From NCBI RefSeq assembly GCF_000737695.1, contig NZ_JPRM01000051.1:1-64000 (forward strand): a stretch of 64,000 bases of DNA, in the 5' to 3' direction. The position numbers and the translations under genes were made by a program. The notes beneath the pieces are model-generated. The model worked only from the letters and a program-made list of their open reading frames with translations, searched no databases and was not told the origin of the DNA. This document shows positions 28,099 through 36,359 of this stretch, one piece after another. The first letter of the stretch is position 1. The number at the start of each line of letters is the position of its first letter. The DNA is from Flavobacterium hydatis (GTDB taxonomy: Bacteria > Bacteroidota > Bacteroidia > Flavobacteriales > Flavobacteriaceae).

Positions 28099-29649
28099 TT
28101 ATTGCTTTTGATAAGGACATTCTGAAGCTGATCCAGAAGATTTAATTTTATTAGAATTAAATTGCTCATCGATTAAAAGTCTTTGCTCTTCAGAAACATC
28201 TTCTATTTTGCGTAGCGTGTTTATTTGTATATGTGGCCAACTTGTAGTACCGCCATCATCACCAAAATGAAATTCAAAAAGTATAACTTGTTCGTATTGC
28301 AACTGAAGAATTTCTTTTCCGTTTTCAATAACTGTTTCAACCCACATTTGCATATTCATTTCGACAGTAGGAGCAAAACGATTTACAAACGGCACATTTA
28401 ATATTCCGCCTTGAGCGCCCGTTTTATTTTTAGATGACATCTGGATATGCACATGGTCTTTTATGACTTCTCCTTTAATAGAGTCACGAAGGCGTAAATC
28501 AGGTCTTACGGAATAAGGATATAAATGATGCGCAAGTATACGCTGTGAATATATTTTATTTTCTCTAGGGTCATTATGCTTGTCAAGTTTTTGAGTTACC
28601 CAATCAGGCGCAGGTTTATCAAGATCTATAGGATTTGCTTTTGCATCAGCACCACCCATAGTTCTCGAAATCGAAAGATGATCAAAATCCCAGGCAGCTA
28701 GTCCTTTAGGGAAATTTGGAGCACCAGTATTTAAACAACTAGGTCCTGATTGAACCAAATCTCCTAATAAAGTGATGGTACTACCATGCGGAATCACTCC
28801 GCTTCGAGAAATAGAATAATCAGGTATAAAATAAGGCCCTTTTTGACCATCACCTGGTTTAAGCTCTTTGGCGGGAATAAATTGAGAATACTCTCGTCCG
28901 TTTAAATTTTCCTGAGTTACATATTCATTTTTGCCATCGGCGTTTGTAACCAAATAAAGAATTTCATCTTTATATCCACTTTTATATAGGTCTTTATATT
29001 TGTCATCTGGCTCTATAGGGTGTAAACCACGGTCTTCTTTAATAGATTTTTCGGTAGCTGCATGGTTAAAAATATCACTAAGCCATAAATACATACCGTT
29101 TTCCTCATGAATAGGAGTGTATTTTAGCGCTGTTTCACCTTCTATACGGTTTACACTTTTAATACTTTGTTCATATTTAACAGCACCACAAAATTGTTCA
29201 TTTGCACCACCACGATTACGTACGCCACCTTCAACTAGATTAAAAGTTAGTTTCTCTATATACTCTTCGCAATCAAAACTATATTTCCCCGGAATAGTAC
29301 CCAAATTTGTACCTGGCGAAGGCATAATAGTAGTATGTATTCCGCTTCCAATTAATTTATTTTTGCTTAGCTCATTATAATTATTGTTTTTATAACTTAC
29401 CCAAGTACCTTCTAATACTTTTAAAACACCGTATTTTACATTGTTTCCTATATTTTCTAAGTCACTTTCATGAAAGGCCCTAATTGGATCATTAATTTGA
29501 ACTTTTTCATATCCTGACATTAAATCAAACAATATATCTTTCTTGTTTTCTTCAGCAGACCTTAATAATGCGTCATTTCCCTTTTCTGTCAAAAAGGAAG
29601 ATGCCTGAAATAAATCATTTCCTTCTGTGGGGTCTTTACGTTTAAACAT
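28099..29649 (-). CDS. Conserved protein of unknown function
   Basis: 516 residues with no signal peptide or membrane segment. Visible blocks are GTWVSYKNNNYNELSKN followed by LGTIPGKYSFDCEEYIEKL (a small beta-barrel-like start), a middle HEENGMYLWLSDIFNH block, IPHGSTITLLGDLVQSGPSC, and a C-terminal FEFHFGDDGGTTSWPHIQINTLRK block. The composition suggests a large soluble beta-rich enzyme or ligand-binding protein. I have a weak memory of similar proteins annotated as heme-binding or peroxidase-like, but no heme motif can be pointed to here. It is a single gene between the adhesin operon and the ECF sigma locus, with its own terminator. Confidence 0.6.
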   Translation of the reverse strand: MFKRKDPTEGNDLFQASSFLTEKGNDALLRSAEENKKDILFDLMSGYEKVQINDPIRAFHESDLENIGNNVKYGVLKVLEGTWVSYKNNNYNELSKNKLIGSGIHTTIMPSPGTNLGTIPGKYSFDCEEYIEKLTFNLVEGGVRNRGGANEQFCGAVKYEQSIKSVNRIEGETALKYTPIHEENGMYLWLSDIFNHAATEKSIKEDRGLHPIEPDDKYKDLYKSGYKDEILYLVTNADGKNEYVTQENLNGREYSQFIPAKELKPGDGQKGPYFIPDYSISRSGVIPHGSTITLLGDLVQSGPSCLNTGAPNFPKGLAAWDFDHLSISRTMGGADAKANPIDLDKPAPDWVTQKLDKHNDPRENKIYSQRILAHHLYPYSVRPDLRLRDSIKGEVIKDHVHIQMSSKNKTGAQGGILNVPFVNRFAPTVEMNMQMWVETVIENGKEILQLQYEQVILFEFHFGDDGGTTSWPHIQINTLRKIEDVSEEQRLLIDEQFNSNKIKSSGSASECPYQKQ

Positions 29650-29860
29650 AATATTATTTTTTAAAGTTAATAGACTATTTATTAAAAAGTTACTCCTGCA
29701 TTATCTTGAACATTAGAAGGTTATTTCATTAAGAATAAACCGTTATTATCGTCTAACTTTTTCTAGAATTTTATTTCCACAATAATAAAGTTAAAATTCA
29801 AAAGCCAACTAGGTATTTTTACTCGTTTTTCATTTCATACTCAATATAAATGCAAATTCC

Positions 29861-29916
29861 TTGGGTGTAATTCTATCCCGAGGCTTCGGGACTATGTGTA
29901 AACAAATTACGCCCAA
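29861..29916. repeat. Nested 56-bp stem-loop, attC-like or dispersed repeat
   Basis: The 12-nt outer arm TTGGGTGTAATT (29861-29872) pairs with AATTACGCCCAA (29905-29916) with a single G:T position. Inside is a perfect 6-bp hairpin, TCCCGA/TCGGGA (29876-29891). The right end reads GCCCAAC, the RYYYAAC form of an integron attC R box. No integrase or cassette array is seen here, so it may instead be a dispersed flavobacterial repeat. Confidence 0.5.
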
Positions 29917-30198
29917 CGGGTTAAAAACAAAAAACAAAGAGAAAGAAGTATTTGCTAAAGAAAGGAGCGTACTGATAGAGGAGGAGAAGTCTGTTTTAGG
30001 TCATTTACTACAAGAATCTATATTAGAATGCATTTGTATTGGGAGTAATAATAGTGTTATGAATGCCGTGAGAAATTTTTTTTAAACTATTTTTTTCCTG
30101 TTAAATAATTTTAGAAGAAAATTTCTGTTCTTTGTACCTAAAGGTTTACTAAAAAAAATAAACCAGCCAGTCTTAGCTATTACTGTAAAGTGCCCTAT

Positions 30199-30206
30199 TA
30201 TTTTTG
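30199..30206 (+). promoter_or_regulatory. Candidate -7 element of the ECF sigma operon
   Basis: TATTTTTG matches TAnnTTTG, and the predicted start would fall about 30 nt before the ATG at 30242. No TTG at the -33 position. Confidence 0.3.
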
Positions 30207-30241
30207 GGCATTAGGTTTAAGATTAAGATCATATTTGCGTT

Positions 30242-30763
30242 ATGGACAACAGAAAGTTTATATTAAGTTTAAAAAATGGTAATGAAGCATCTTTCAAAGA
30301 GGCTTATCTTAATTACTATGATAAACTGATAAACATTGCCAAACGATTTAATTTTACAGTCCTTACTCCACAAGACTTTGTTCAGGAAACTTTTTTAAGA
30401 TTATATAATAAAAGAGAATTGCTTAATGAAGATGTTTTGTTTGATAAACAATTGTTTACCATATGCAAGAACATCATTATTAATCATGTTAACAGAGAAA
30501 ATAAGATTATTCAGCTTGATACTTTCCCTGTAAGAGTTGAAGAAGAAGATACAGAAGCAATAATTTTTGAAGAAAGAAAAGAAAAACTTTATAATTTCAT
30601 AAATCTTCTTCCTGAGCAACAACAAAAAATATACACTTTACATAAACTGGAAAGCCTTAGTTATAAGGAGATTGCAGAGATTACGGATCTTTCTGAAAAG
30701 ACCATTGCCAATCATATTTATCTCGCCAGTAAATTTATTCGAAAAAAAATCGAAGAGCATTAG
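30242..30763 (+). CDS. ECF-type RNA polymerase sigma factor
   Basis: 173 residues, the standard ECF length. Region 2 is at about residues 15-75 (DFVQETFLRLYNKRELL) and region 4 at about 115-170 (LLPEQQQKIYTLHKLESLSYKEIAEITDLSEKTIANHI, a clear helix-turn-helix). There is no fused sensor domain. The order sigma, small protein, FecR, TonB receptor is that of cell-surface signalling loci. There the FecR protein in the inner membrane relays receptor occupancy to the sigma factor, which then transcribes the uptake operon. The signal is not known. Confidence 0.92.
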   Translation: MDNRKFILSLKNGNEASFKEAYLNYYDKLINIAKRFNFTVLTPQDFVQETFLRLYNKRELLNEDVLFDKQLFTICKNIIINHVNRENKIIQLDTFPVRVEEEDTEAIIFEERKEKLYNFINLLPEQQQKIYTLHKLESLSYKEIAEITDLSEKTIANHIYLASKFIRKKIEEH

Positions 30764-30809
30764 GAACTTTTATGTTCTCGTTTGTTATAGATATAAACGG
30801 AAACATAAA

Positions 30810-31019
30810 ATGCGTACTGAATCTTATAAAACAGATGTTACAACCAAAGAAGATGCAAGCTTTATTGTAGTGCTTCTGCAGTTTATCATTTCTGATTGTA
30901 TAATGAATTTTGATTTGGATAATAGTGACCATATTCTAAGAATCGAAACCAATAGAGATATAAAAGAAATGGTTTATGGTGTTTTTAATAAACAAGGATT
31001 TTATTGTCAAAAACTTTAA
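30810..31019 (+). CDS. Small protein between sigma and anti-sigma genes
   Basis: 69 residues from the ATG at 30810; a longer frame from 30672 overlaps the sigma gene and is not coding-like. Features are FIVVLLQFIISDCIMNFDLDN, DHILRIETNRDIKEMVYGVFNKQGFYCQKL. The pattern (central DxDxxDxILRIE, C-terminal GFYCxxL) looks like a beta-alpha-beta ferredoxin-like mini-domain of the heavy-metal-associated type without the CxxC metal site. It lies 46 bp after the sigma gene and 12 bp before fecR. It could modulate the signalling pair, but this is speculative. Confidence 0.55.
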   Translation: MRTESYKTDVTTKEDASFIVVLLQFIISDCIMNFDLDNSDHILRIETNRDIKEMVYGVFNKQGFYCQKL

Positions 31020-31031
31020 CGCATAAAAGAT

Positions 31032-31874
31032 ATGGACGAAAAGAAATTAGATGAGGAATTAAAAAAATTATGGGACGAAACTCCCTTTTCACATTCCGAT
31101 ATTGAAAAAGAGAATTCTTGGGAAGAATTTCAACTAAAAGCATTCCCACCTAAAAAGCAAAAAAATAAACCATGGCGTTATTATGCAGCAGCCGCAGTTT
31201 TAATTTTTGCCCTTGTAGGAACAGGTCTATATTTTACTAATGATCCGATAAGTAACAATATCGAAATTGTCGAAAATACAATAGTAAATACTACTTCTAT
31301 AATCAAAATTGTATCCTTACCAGATAGTACAAAAGTAGAATTGAGTCCGAATTCTAAAATTATGTATGCCACTAATTTTGCTATCAATAGAAAAGTAGAG
31401 ATTAATGGAGAAGCTTACTTTAAAGTAAAAAAAGATAAAAAACATCCTTTTCAGGTGTTTTGCAACGAAACCACAACTACAGTATTAGGTACTGCTTTTA
31501 CAGTAAAAGGATATCCTAAAAAAGAAGTGGCGGTAGAACTTTATGAAGGAAGTGTTGAGATGAGTGTAAAAAATCAGACTCAAAAATGGATTTTGAAACC
31601 CGGAGAGAAATTCATCTACGGGAACGAAACTGCTTCAGTAACTGAATTTAGTAGGTTTGTAGATTTTGATGATGAAAAACTAAGCGTTATTAGTACTTAT
31701 ATCGAATCTAATTACGGTTACAAAGTGACAATCCCAAAAGAGTATTATAACCAACGAATTACTGTGCGAATAAATAAAAAGGAAGATTTAAAAACAATTA
31801 TTCTATTAATATCCGAAATGTATAACCTAAACTATGAAGTAAATGAAAAATTAAAGCAGATTACTTTTCAATAG
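31032..31874 (+). CDS. FecR-family anti-sigma factor
   Basis: 280 residues. It has a short cytoplasmic N-terminal region (DEELKKLWDETPF), one membrane segment (YYAAAAVLIFALVGTGLYF, about 50-70), then the periplasmic FecR domain (LPDSTKVELSPNSKIMY, VEINGEAYFKVKKDKKHPF, LGTAFTVKGYP, LYEGSVEM) and a C-terminal DUF4974-like signalling module. It is expected to hold the upstream ECF sigma factor and respond to the N-terminal signalling domain of the TonB receptor encoded next. Confidence 0.92.
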   Translation: MDEKKLDEELKKLWDETPFSHSDIEKENSWEEFQLKAFPPKKQKNKPWRYYAAAAVLIFALVGTGLYFTNDPISNNIEIVENTIVNTTSIIKIVSLPDSTKVELSPNSKIMYATNFAINRKVEINGEAYFKVKKDKKHPFQVFCNETTTTVLGTAFTVKGYPKKEVAVELYEGSVEMSVKNQTQKWILKPGEKFIYGNETASVTEFSRFVDFDDEKLSVISTYIESNYGYKVTIPKEYYNQRITVRINKKEDLKTIILLISEMYNLNYEVNEKLKQITFQ

Positions 31875-31973
31875 AAAAGAAAAGGATGCACTAGCCGCGA
31901 AACTAAACATCCTTCCTATAGTTAAGATAGTATGAAACTATCTATTTAATAATATTCAAAAATACAAAAATTC

Positions 31974-34583
31974 ATGAAGCATATAATTTCAACGTGCTTT
32001 TTTTTACTCAGTTGGAGTATGTTCTCTCAAAACATAACCGTAACTGTAGATCAAACCGTAACATTAAAGGAATTTTTTAAGCAAATTGAGAGTCAAACCG
32101 ACTTTAAATTTGCCTATACGGATCAGATTAATATAAGTCAAAAGTATTTTACCCAAAAAAAGACTTATACTAATATCGATATAAAACAACTTATAAATGA
32201 AATTAATAAGGCTGGTTCAATTCATTTTTCGATAGTAGGCAATAATATTTTTGTAAAACAAAAGGTTACAAAAGGAGCCAAAAAAAATAAATTAACAGGA
32301 CAAGTTCTTGATGAAAAAAGAGAACCCGTAATTGGCGCAAATGTATATGTTGAGGAAATCGAAAAAGGAGCAATAACCGATATAAACGGAAGATATTCTC
32401 TAGACTTAGATAACGGAATTTATACTATTTTGGTAAGTTACGTGGGGTTTAAGAATAAAAAAAGACAAGTTACTGTTTCTCAGGATGCAAAAATTGATTT
32501 TAGCGTAGAGTCAGACAGCCACGAGTTAGAGCAAGTAGTTATAACGACAAGCAAGGCGGTTGATGTAAAAAATACTCAGATGAGTGTTAATAAACTTTCG
32601 ATGGCAGAGATTAAAAGATTGCCAACTGCAATGGGTGAAGCAGATCCTTTAAAATCATTATTGACTTTGCCAGGTGTCACAAATGCAGGTGAAGCTTCAT
32701 CAGGATTTAATGTTCGTGGAGGAGCTGCAGATCAGAATTTGATTCTTTTAGATGGAGCTCCAGTATATGGAGATTCACATATGTTTGGTTTCTTTTCTAT
32801 TTTTAATGCAGATGTTGTTAGCGGATTAGACTTATATAAAGGAGGGATTCCGTCTAAATATGGAGGACGCGTTTCTTCAGTTTTGGATGTAACACAGCAA
32901 ACAGGAGATCTTAATGATTATAAAATAAACGGAGGTATTGGTCTTATATCAAGCCGCCTTTTGGTGCAAGGACCTCTAAAAAAAGATGTTGGTTCGTTTG
33001 TTATTGCAGGTCGTGCTTCTTATGCGCATTTATTTTTAAAACTTACCGATATTAAGAGTTCTGTTATGTTTTATGATATTAATGCCAAGCTTAATTATCG
33101 TTTAGGAGCCAATAACACAATTTCTTTTTCGGGTTATCTAGGAAATGATTTATTTGATATTAATAATTTTTTTGGCAGTACGTACGGTAATACTATGGGA
33201 ACGGTTAACTGGAAACATAAATTTTCTGAAAAGTTAAATACAAGCCTTTCTGTTTTTTACAGCGATTATAAATTTAATCTAGAAATACCATTTCAAAAGT
33301 TTCAATGGGATAGTAAGATTACTAACTACGGACTTAAATATAACTGGAATCATACGATATCAGATAATTTTAAACTTAACTATGGTATTGATGGTTTATA
33401 TTATGATTTTAATCCGGGAACTGTCCGTCCGTATGGTGTTAACTCGCAGTATAATTACAAACAATTAGATAAAAAATATGCTTTAGAAACTTCTGCATAT
33501 CTTGATATCGAAAATCAGATTACAGATAAACTGAATCTTCGTTACGGACTTCGTTACAGCACGTTTTATCGTTTAGGCGGCGAAACCATTAGCACTTATG
33601 AAAATGGAGAGTCAGTAGTATACAATCCGCTATATCATATTTACGAACAAGCTACACCAATAGGAAGTACATATTACGGAAAAGGAAAAACCATCAGTAA
33701 GTTTGGTAATTTTGAACCAAGATTAGCATTATCATATGCTTTTAATGATGAAACTTCAGTAAAAGCAAGCTACAACAGAATGGCGCAATATATCCATATG
33801 TTGTCTAATACCCGTGCGCCGTTGCCTATGACAATCTGGACTCCAAGCGGACCTTTTACAAAACCACAAATGTTGGATCAATATGCAGTAGGATATTTCC
33901 AAAACTTTAAGGAACGTGAGTATTCTTTTGAGGGAGAATTATTTTATAAAAAAATTAAAAACCGTATCGATTATATCGATGGTGCAAATTTATTGGGTAA
34001 CAATAATATAGAGCAGGATATCCTAAATGGAGAAGCAAGATCGTATGGTATGGAATTATTATTCAGAAAAAATACAGGACGTTTTACAGGATGGGTTGCT
34101 TATACGTTGTCTAAGGCAGAACAAAAAACACCTGGAAGAACTCCTCAAGAGCCGGGTATTGCTAATGGAGATTGGTATTTATCAGGATATGATAAATTGC
34201 ATAATCTGAATATTACTGCAAACTATGAGTTTAATCGCAAATGGTCTTTTAACGCTAATTTCACCTTACAATCAGGTCAGCCAGTAACATACCCAAATGG
34301 TTATTATGAATTTGCAGAAAGAAACGTACCTAATTATACGTTGAGAAACTCAAACAGACTTCCTGCATATCATCACTTGGATATTGGTGCAACTTATACT
34401 CCTAAACCAGATAAAAAGAAAGGATGGCAAAGCTACTGGGTATTTAGTATTTATAATATTTATAACAGGCAAAATGCTGCATCGATGATGTTTTCGCAAA
34501 ATAATAATACCGGAGCAAATGAGTCTAAACAATTGTCTATTTACGGATTAGTACCCGGTGTTTCTTATAATTTTAAATTTTAA
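31974..34583 (+). CDS. TonB-dependent receptor with signalling (STN) domain
   Basis: 869 residues. Signal peptide (~1-19, ending MFSQ) is followed by a secretin/TonB short N-terminal signalling domain (~22-95), a carboxypeptidase-regulatory-like fold (~105-185; GANVYVEEIEKGAITDINGRYSL), a plug (~200-310; SGFNVRGGAADQNLILLDGAPVY) and a 22-strand-type barrel ending in VSYNFKF. It is an outer-membrane transporter whose STN domain signals through FecR and the ECF sigma. The partner is a DUF4249 lipoprotein rather than SusD, which argues against a classical glycan system and leaves metal chelate or peptide substrates open. Two hairpins (31882-31914, 31926-31942) lie in the 99-bp gap before it. Confidence 0.92.
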   Translation: MKHIISTCFFLLSWSMFSQNITVTVDQTVTLKEFFKQIESQTDFKFAYTDQINISQKYFTQKKTYTNIDIKQLINEINKAGSIHFSIVGNNIFVKQKVTKGAKKNKLTGQVLDEKREPVIGANVYVEEIEKGAITDINGRYSLDLDNGIYTILVSYVGFKNKKRQVTVSQDAKIDFSVESDSHELEQVVITTSKAVDVKNTQMSVNKLSMAEIKRLPTAMGEADPLKSLLTLPGVTNAGEASSGFNVRGGAADQNLILLDGAPVYGDSHMFGFFSIFNADVVSGLDLYKGGIPSKYGGRVSSVLDVTQQTGDLNDYKINGGIGLISSRLLVQGPLKKDVGSFVIAGRASYAHLFLKLTDIKSSVMFYDINAKLNYRLGANNTISFSGYLGNDLFDINNFFGSTYGNTMGTVNWKHKFSEKLNTSLSVFYSDYKFNLEIPFQKFQWDSKITNYGLKYNWNHTISDNFKLNYGIDGLYYDFNPGTVRPYGVNSQYNYKQLDKKYALETSAYLDIENQITDKLNLRYGLRYSTFYRLGGETISTYENGESVVYNPLYHIYEQATPIGSTYYGKGKTISKFGNFEPRLALSYAFNDETSVKASYNRMAQYIHMLSNTRAPLPMTIWTPSGPFTKPQMLDQYAVGYFQNFKEREYSFEGELFYKKIKNRIDYIDGANLLGNNNIEQDILNGEARSYGMELLFRKNTGRFTGWVAYTLSKAEQKTPGRTPQEPGIANGDWYLSGYDKLHNLNITANYEFNRKWSFNANFTLQSGQPVTYPNGYYEFAERNVPNYTLRNSNRLPAYHHLDIGATYTPKPDKKKGWQSYWVFSIYNIYNRQNAASMMFSQNNNTGANESKQLSIYGLVPGVSYNFKF

Positions 34584-34587
34584 TAGC

Positions 34588-35427
34588 ATGCTAAGATTAA
34601 AAAAATATAATTTAAAAAGTAAAGCATTTACTTTATTTAGCCTTCTTTTTGTTTCCCTTTTTCTGTCCTGTGATAAGGTTGTTGAGCTAGATTTAGAAAC
34701 TGGAGAACCTAAAATTGTAATCGACGCCGAGATAGTTTGGGTAAAAGGAACTGACGGTAGCAAACAGACGATAAAAATAAGCAGAATGGCCCCTTATTAC
34801 AGTGCCACTACACCAAAGGTTTCTGGAGCGCAGGTAAGAGTTGAAAATAGTGATGGAGTTGTTTTTACATTTAATGAGTCTGAGCCGGGATTATATGTCT
34901 GTACTAATTTTGTTCCTGTAATTAATATGGAATACAAATTATTTGCACAAGTCGATGGACAAAGCTTAACGGCTGTTGAAAAATTAGTATCTGTGCCGGT
35001 AGTTGAAAAAATAGATCAGGAATTTATGCCAGATATATCTGGACCGGATCTTATTGTAGTATCATTTTATTATAAAGACCCAGCTGATCAGACTAATTAT
35101 TATCTGACAGATTATAAAAGTGTTTTGTCTCCTTTTCCGGAGTACACATCATCAAGTGACGAGTTTGCTAATGGGAATGAATTGGTTGAAAAATTTTCTG
35201 ATGCAGATCTTAAGCCAGGAATAACTCTTAACATAACACATCGTGGTATTTCTAAGAACTTTTATAATTATATGAATCTAATTTTAGAGGTTACAAATTC
35301 GAATCCTTTTGCTGCAGTACCAGGCAATATTAGAGGAAATATAATTAATACAACAGATACTAATAATTTTGCATTAGGCTATTTCAGACTTTGTGAAGCA
35401 AACCGTATGACGTATACAGTAAAATAA
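34588..35427 (+). CDS. DUF4249 surface lipoprotein
   Basis: 279 residues from the ATG at 34588, five bases after the receptor stop. The upstream in-frame ATG at 34558 lies inside the receptor gene. It has a lipoprotein signal (KAFTLFSLLFVSLFLSC). The family pattern DKVVELDLETGEPKIVIDAEI follows directly, then beta-rich Ig-like sequence (GAQVRVENSDGVVFTFNES, EYKLFAQVDG). DUF4249 lipoproteins regularly follow TonB receptors of this type and are thought to cap or assist them at the cell surface. The precise ligand is unknown. Confidence 0.88.
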   Translation: MLRLKKYNLKSKAFTLFSLLFVSLFLSCDKVVELDLETGEPKIVIDAEIVWVKGTDGSKQTIKISRMAPYYSATTPKVSGAQVRVENSDGVVFTFNESEPGLYVCTNFVPVINMEYKLFAQVDGQSLTAVEKLVSVPVVEKIDQEFMPDISGPDLIVVSFYYKDPADQTNYYLTDYKSVLSPFPEYTSSSDEFANGNELVEKFSDADLKPGITLNITHRGISKNFYNYMNLILEVTNSNPFAAVPGNIRGNIINTTDTNNFALGYFRLCEANRMTYTVK

Positions 35428-35540
35428 GAAATTAATTGAAGGTTGATTTGTAAACACTTCTTGTTAAGGTTTGAATCCCGTGGAGTTATCTTTGCGGGAC
35501 TTCGAGCTTTTTTTATTTTTAATATGAATAAAATTAAAGC

Positions 35541-35583
35541 AAAAAAGAGATAAAGAAGATTTTCTTCTTTATCTCTTTTTTTA
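35541..35583. terminator. Strong bidirectional terminator
   Basis: AGAGATAAAGAAGA (about 35546-35559) pairs with TCTTCTTTATCTCT, flanked by an A run and a T run on opposite sides. It separates the convergent DUF4249 and pgl genes. A weaker TCCCG/CGGGA hairpin with a T tract lies upstream at about 35476-35519. Confidence 0.9.
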
Positions 35584-35642
35584 TAGATATCCTAATTACT
35601 GTAAAGTATAATTTTTAGCAAAAGGCTAATAAAAACAATCTC

Positions 35643-36359
35643 TTAATTAGCGCCAGCAGCAACTTTATCTACAAGAAATAATAGTTCTCCCGATACTGGT
35701 TTAATTAATTGCATTGGGTAAAGCGTAGGATTGTATTCTCCGGTTGTTACTTCTTTTAATGCATGTGTTTTTTTCTCCCCAAAAGCCACTACAACAATCT
35801 TTTCTGCTTTATTTATTAATGGTGCAGTAAGTGTAATACGGTGCATTTTTTGAGGTTCTAGGTAATAGGCAGAAACCCATTTGTTTTGTTCCTCTAATAC
35901 TGCTTGATTAGGAAATAATGAAGCTGTATGTCCGTCGTCGCCCATTCCTAATAAAATAAGGTCAAACTTTCCTTCATTTCCTAAGACCTCTCTAATAGAC
36001 TCTTCATAAGTAACCGCATAATCTTCGGGTGTAACACCGTCTTTATACATTTCAAAAATATTTTCTGACGGAATAGGAACGTGGCTTAATAAAGCAGCAT
36101 AAGACATTTTCGCATTACTTAAGTCATCATTAAGAGGAACCCAACGTTCGTCACCCCAAAATATAAAAACTTTACTCCAGTCTATTTTATTTTTATAATC
36201 ATCAGAAGCTAATAATTTGTAAATCCCTGCAGGAGAAGAACCTCCTGTAAGTACAACTGTAAATTTACCTTTTTCTGTAATTGCTTTTTGTGCAGCTGCT
36301 ACAAAAAGATCTGCGGCTGCGGTATTAATTTCTTCTGTATTATTGTATATCTGTATCAT
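35643..36359 (-). CDS. pgl: 6-phosphogluconolactonase
   Basis: 238 residues, the DevB-type family length. Motifs are VVLTGGSSPAGIYKLLA (phosphate-binding glycine loop), IFWGDERWVPLNDDLSNAKM and ILLGMGDDGHTASLFP, the last two containing the active-site acidic residue and histidine region. It hydrolyses 6-phosphogluconolactone to 6-phosphogluconate in the oxidative pentose phosphate pathway. The gene overlaps the end of zwf by 20 bp and is the last of the gnd-zwf-pgl operon. Confidence 0.95.
   Translation of the reverse strand: MIQIYNNTEEINTAAADLFVAAAQKAITEKGKFTVVLTGGSSPAGIYKLLASDDYKNKIDWSKVFIFWGDERWVPLNDDLSNAKMSYAALLSHVPIPSENIFEMYKDGVTPEDYAVTYEESIREVLGNEGKFDLILLGMGDDGHTASLFPNQAVLEEQNKWVSAYYLEPQKMHRITLTAPLINKAEKIVVVAFGEKKTHALKEVTTGEYNPTLYPMQLIKPVSGELLFLVDKVAAGAN

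Larger units (their letters stand above)
29650..30241. other. 592-bp divergent intergenic region with a structured element
   Basis: This separates the minus-strand unknown gene from the ECF sigma gene. It holds the nested hairpin at 29861-29916 and a 74-codon frame (29861-30085) that starts inside that hairpin. It also holds a small TGCCC/GGGCA stem (30191-30210) overlapping a TATTTTTG element. Only the hairpin and the -7-like element are supported as features. Confidence 0.5.

Noticed and set aside
29861-30085. 74-codon frame between the unknown gene and the ECF sigma gene
   Set aside because: It begins with TTG inside the arm of a stem-loop and matches no recognised family. The later ATG at 29894 also lies in the hairpin.
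30672-30809. N-terminal extension of the small gene between sigma and FecR
   Set aside because: It overlaps the conserved helix-turn-helix coding region of the sigma gene in another frame; the ATG at 30810 after the sigma stop is a better start.
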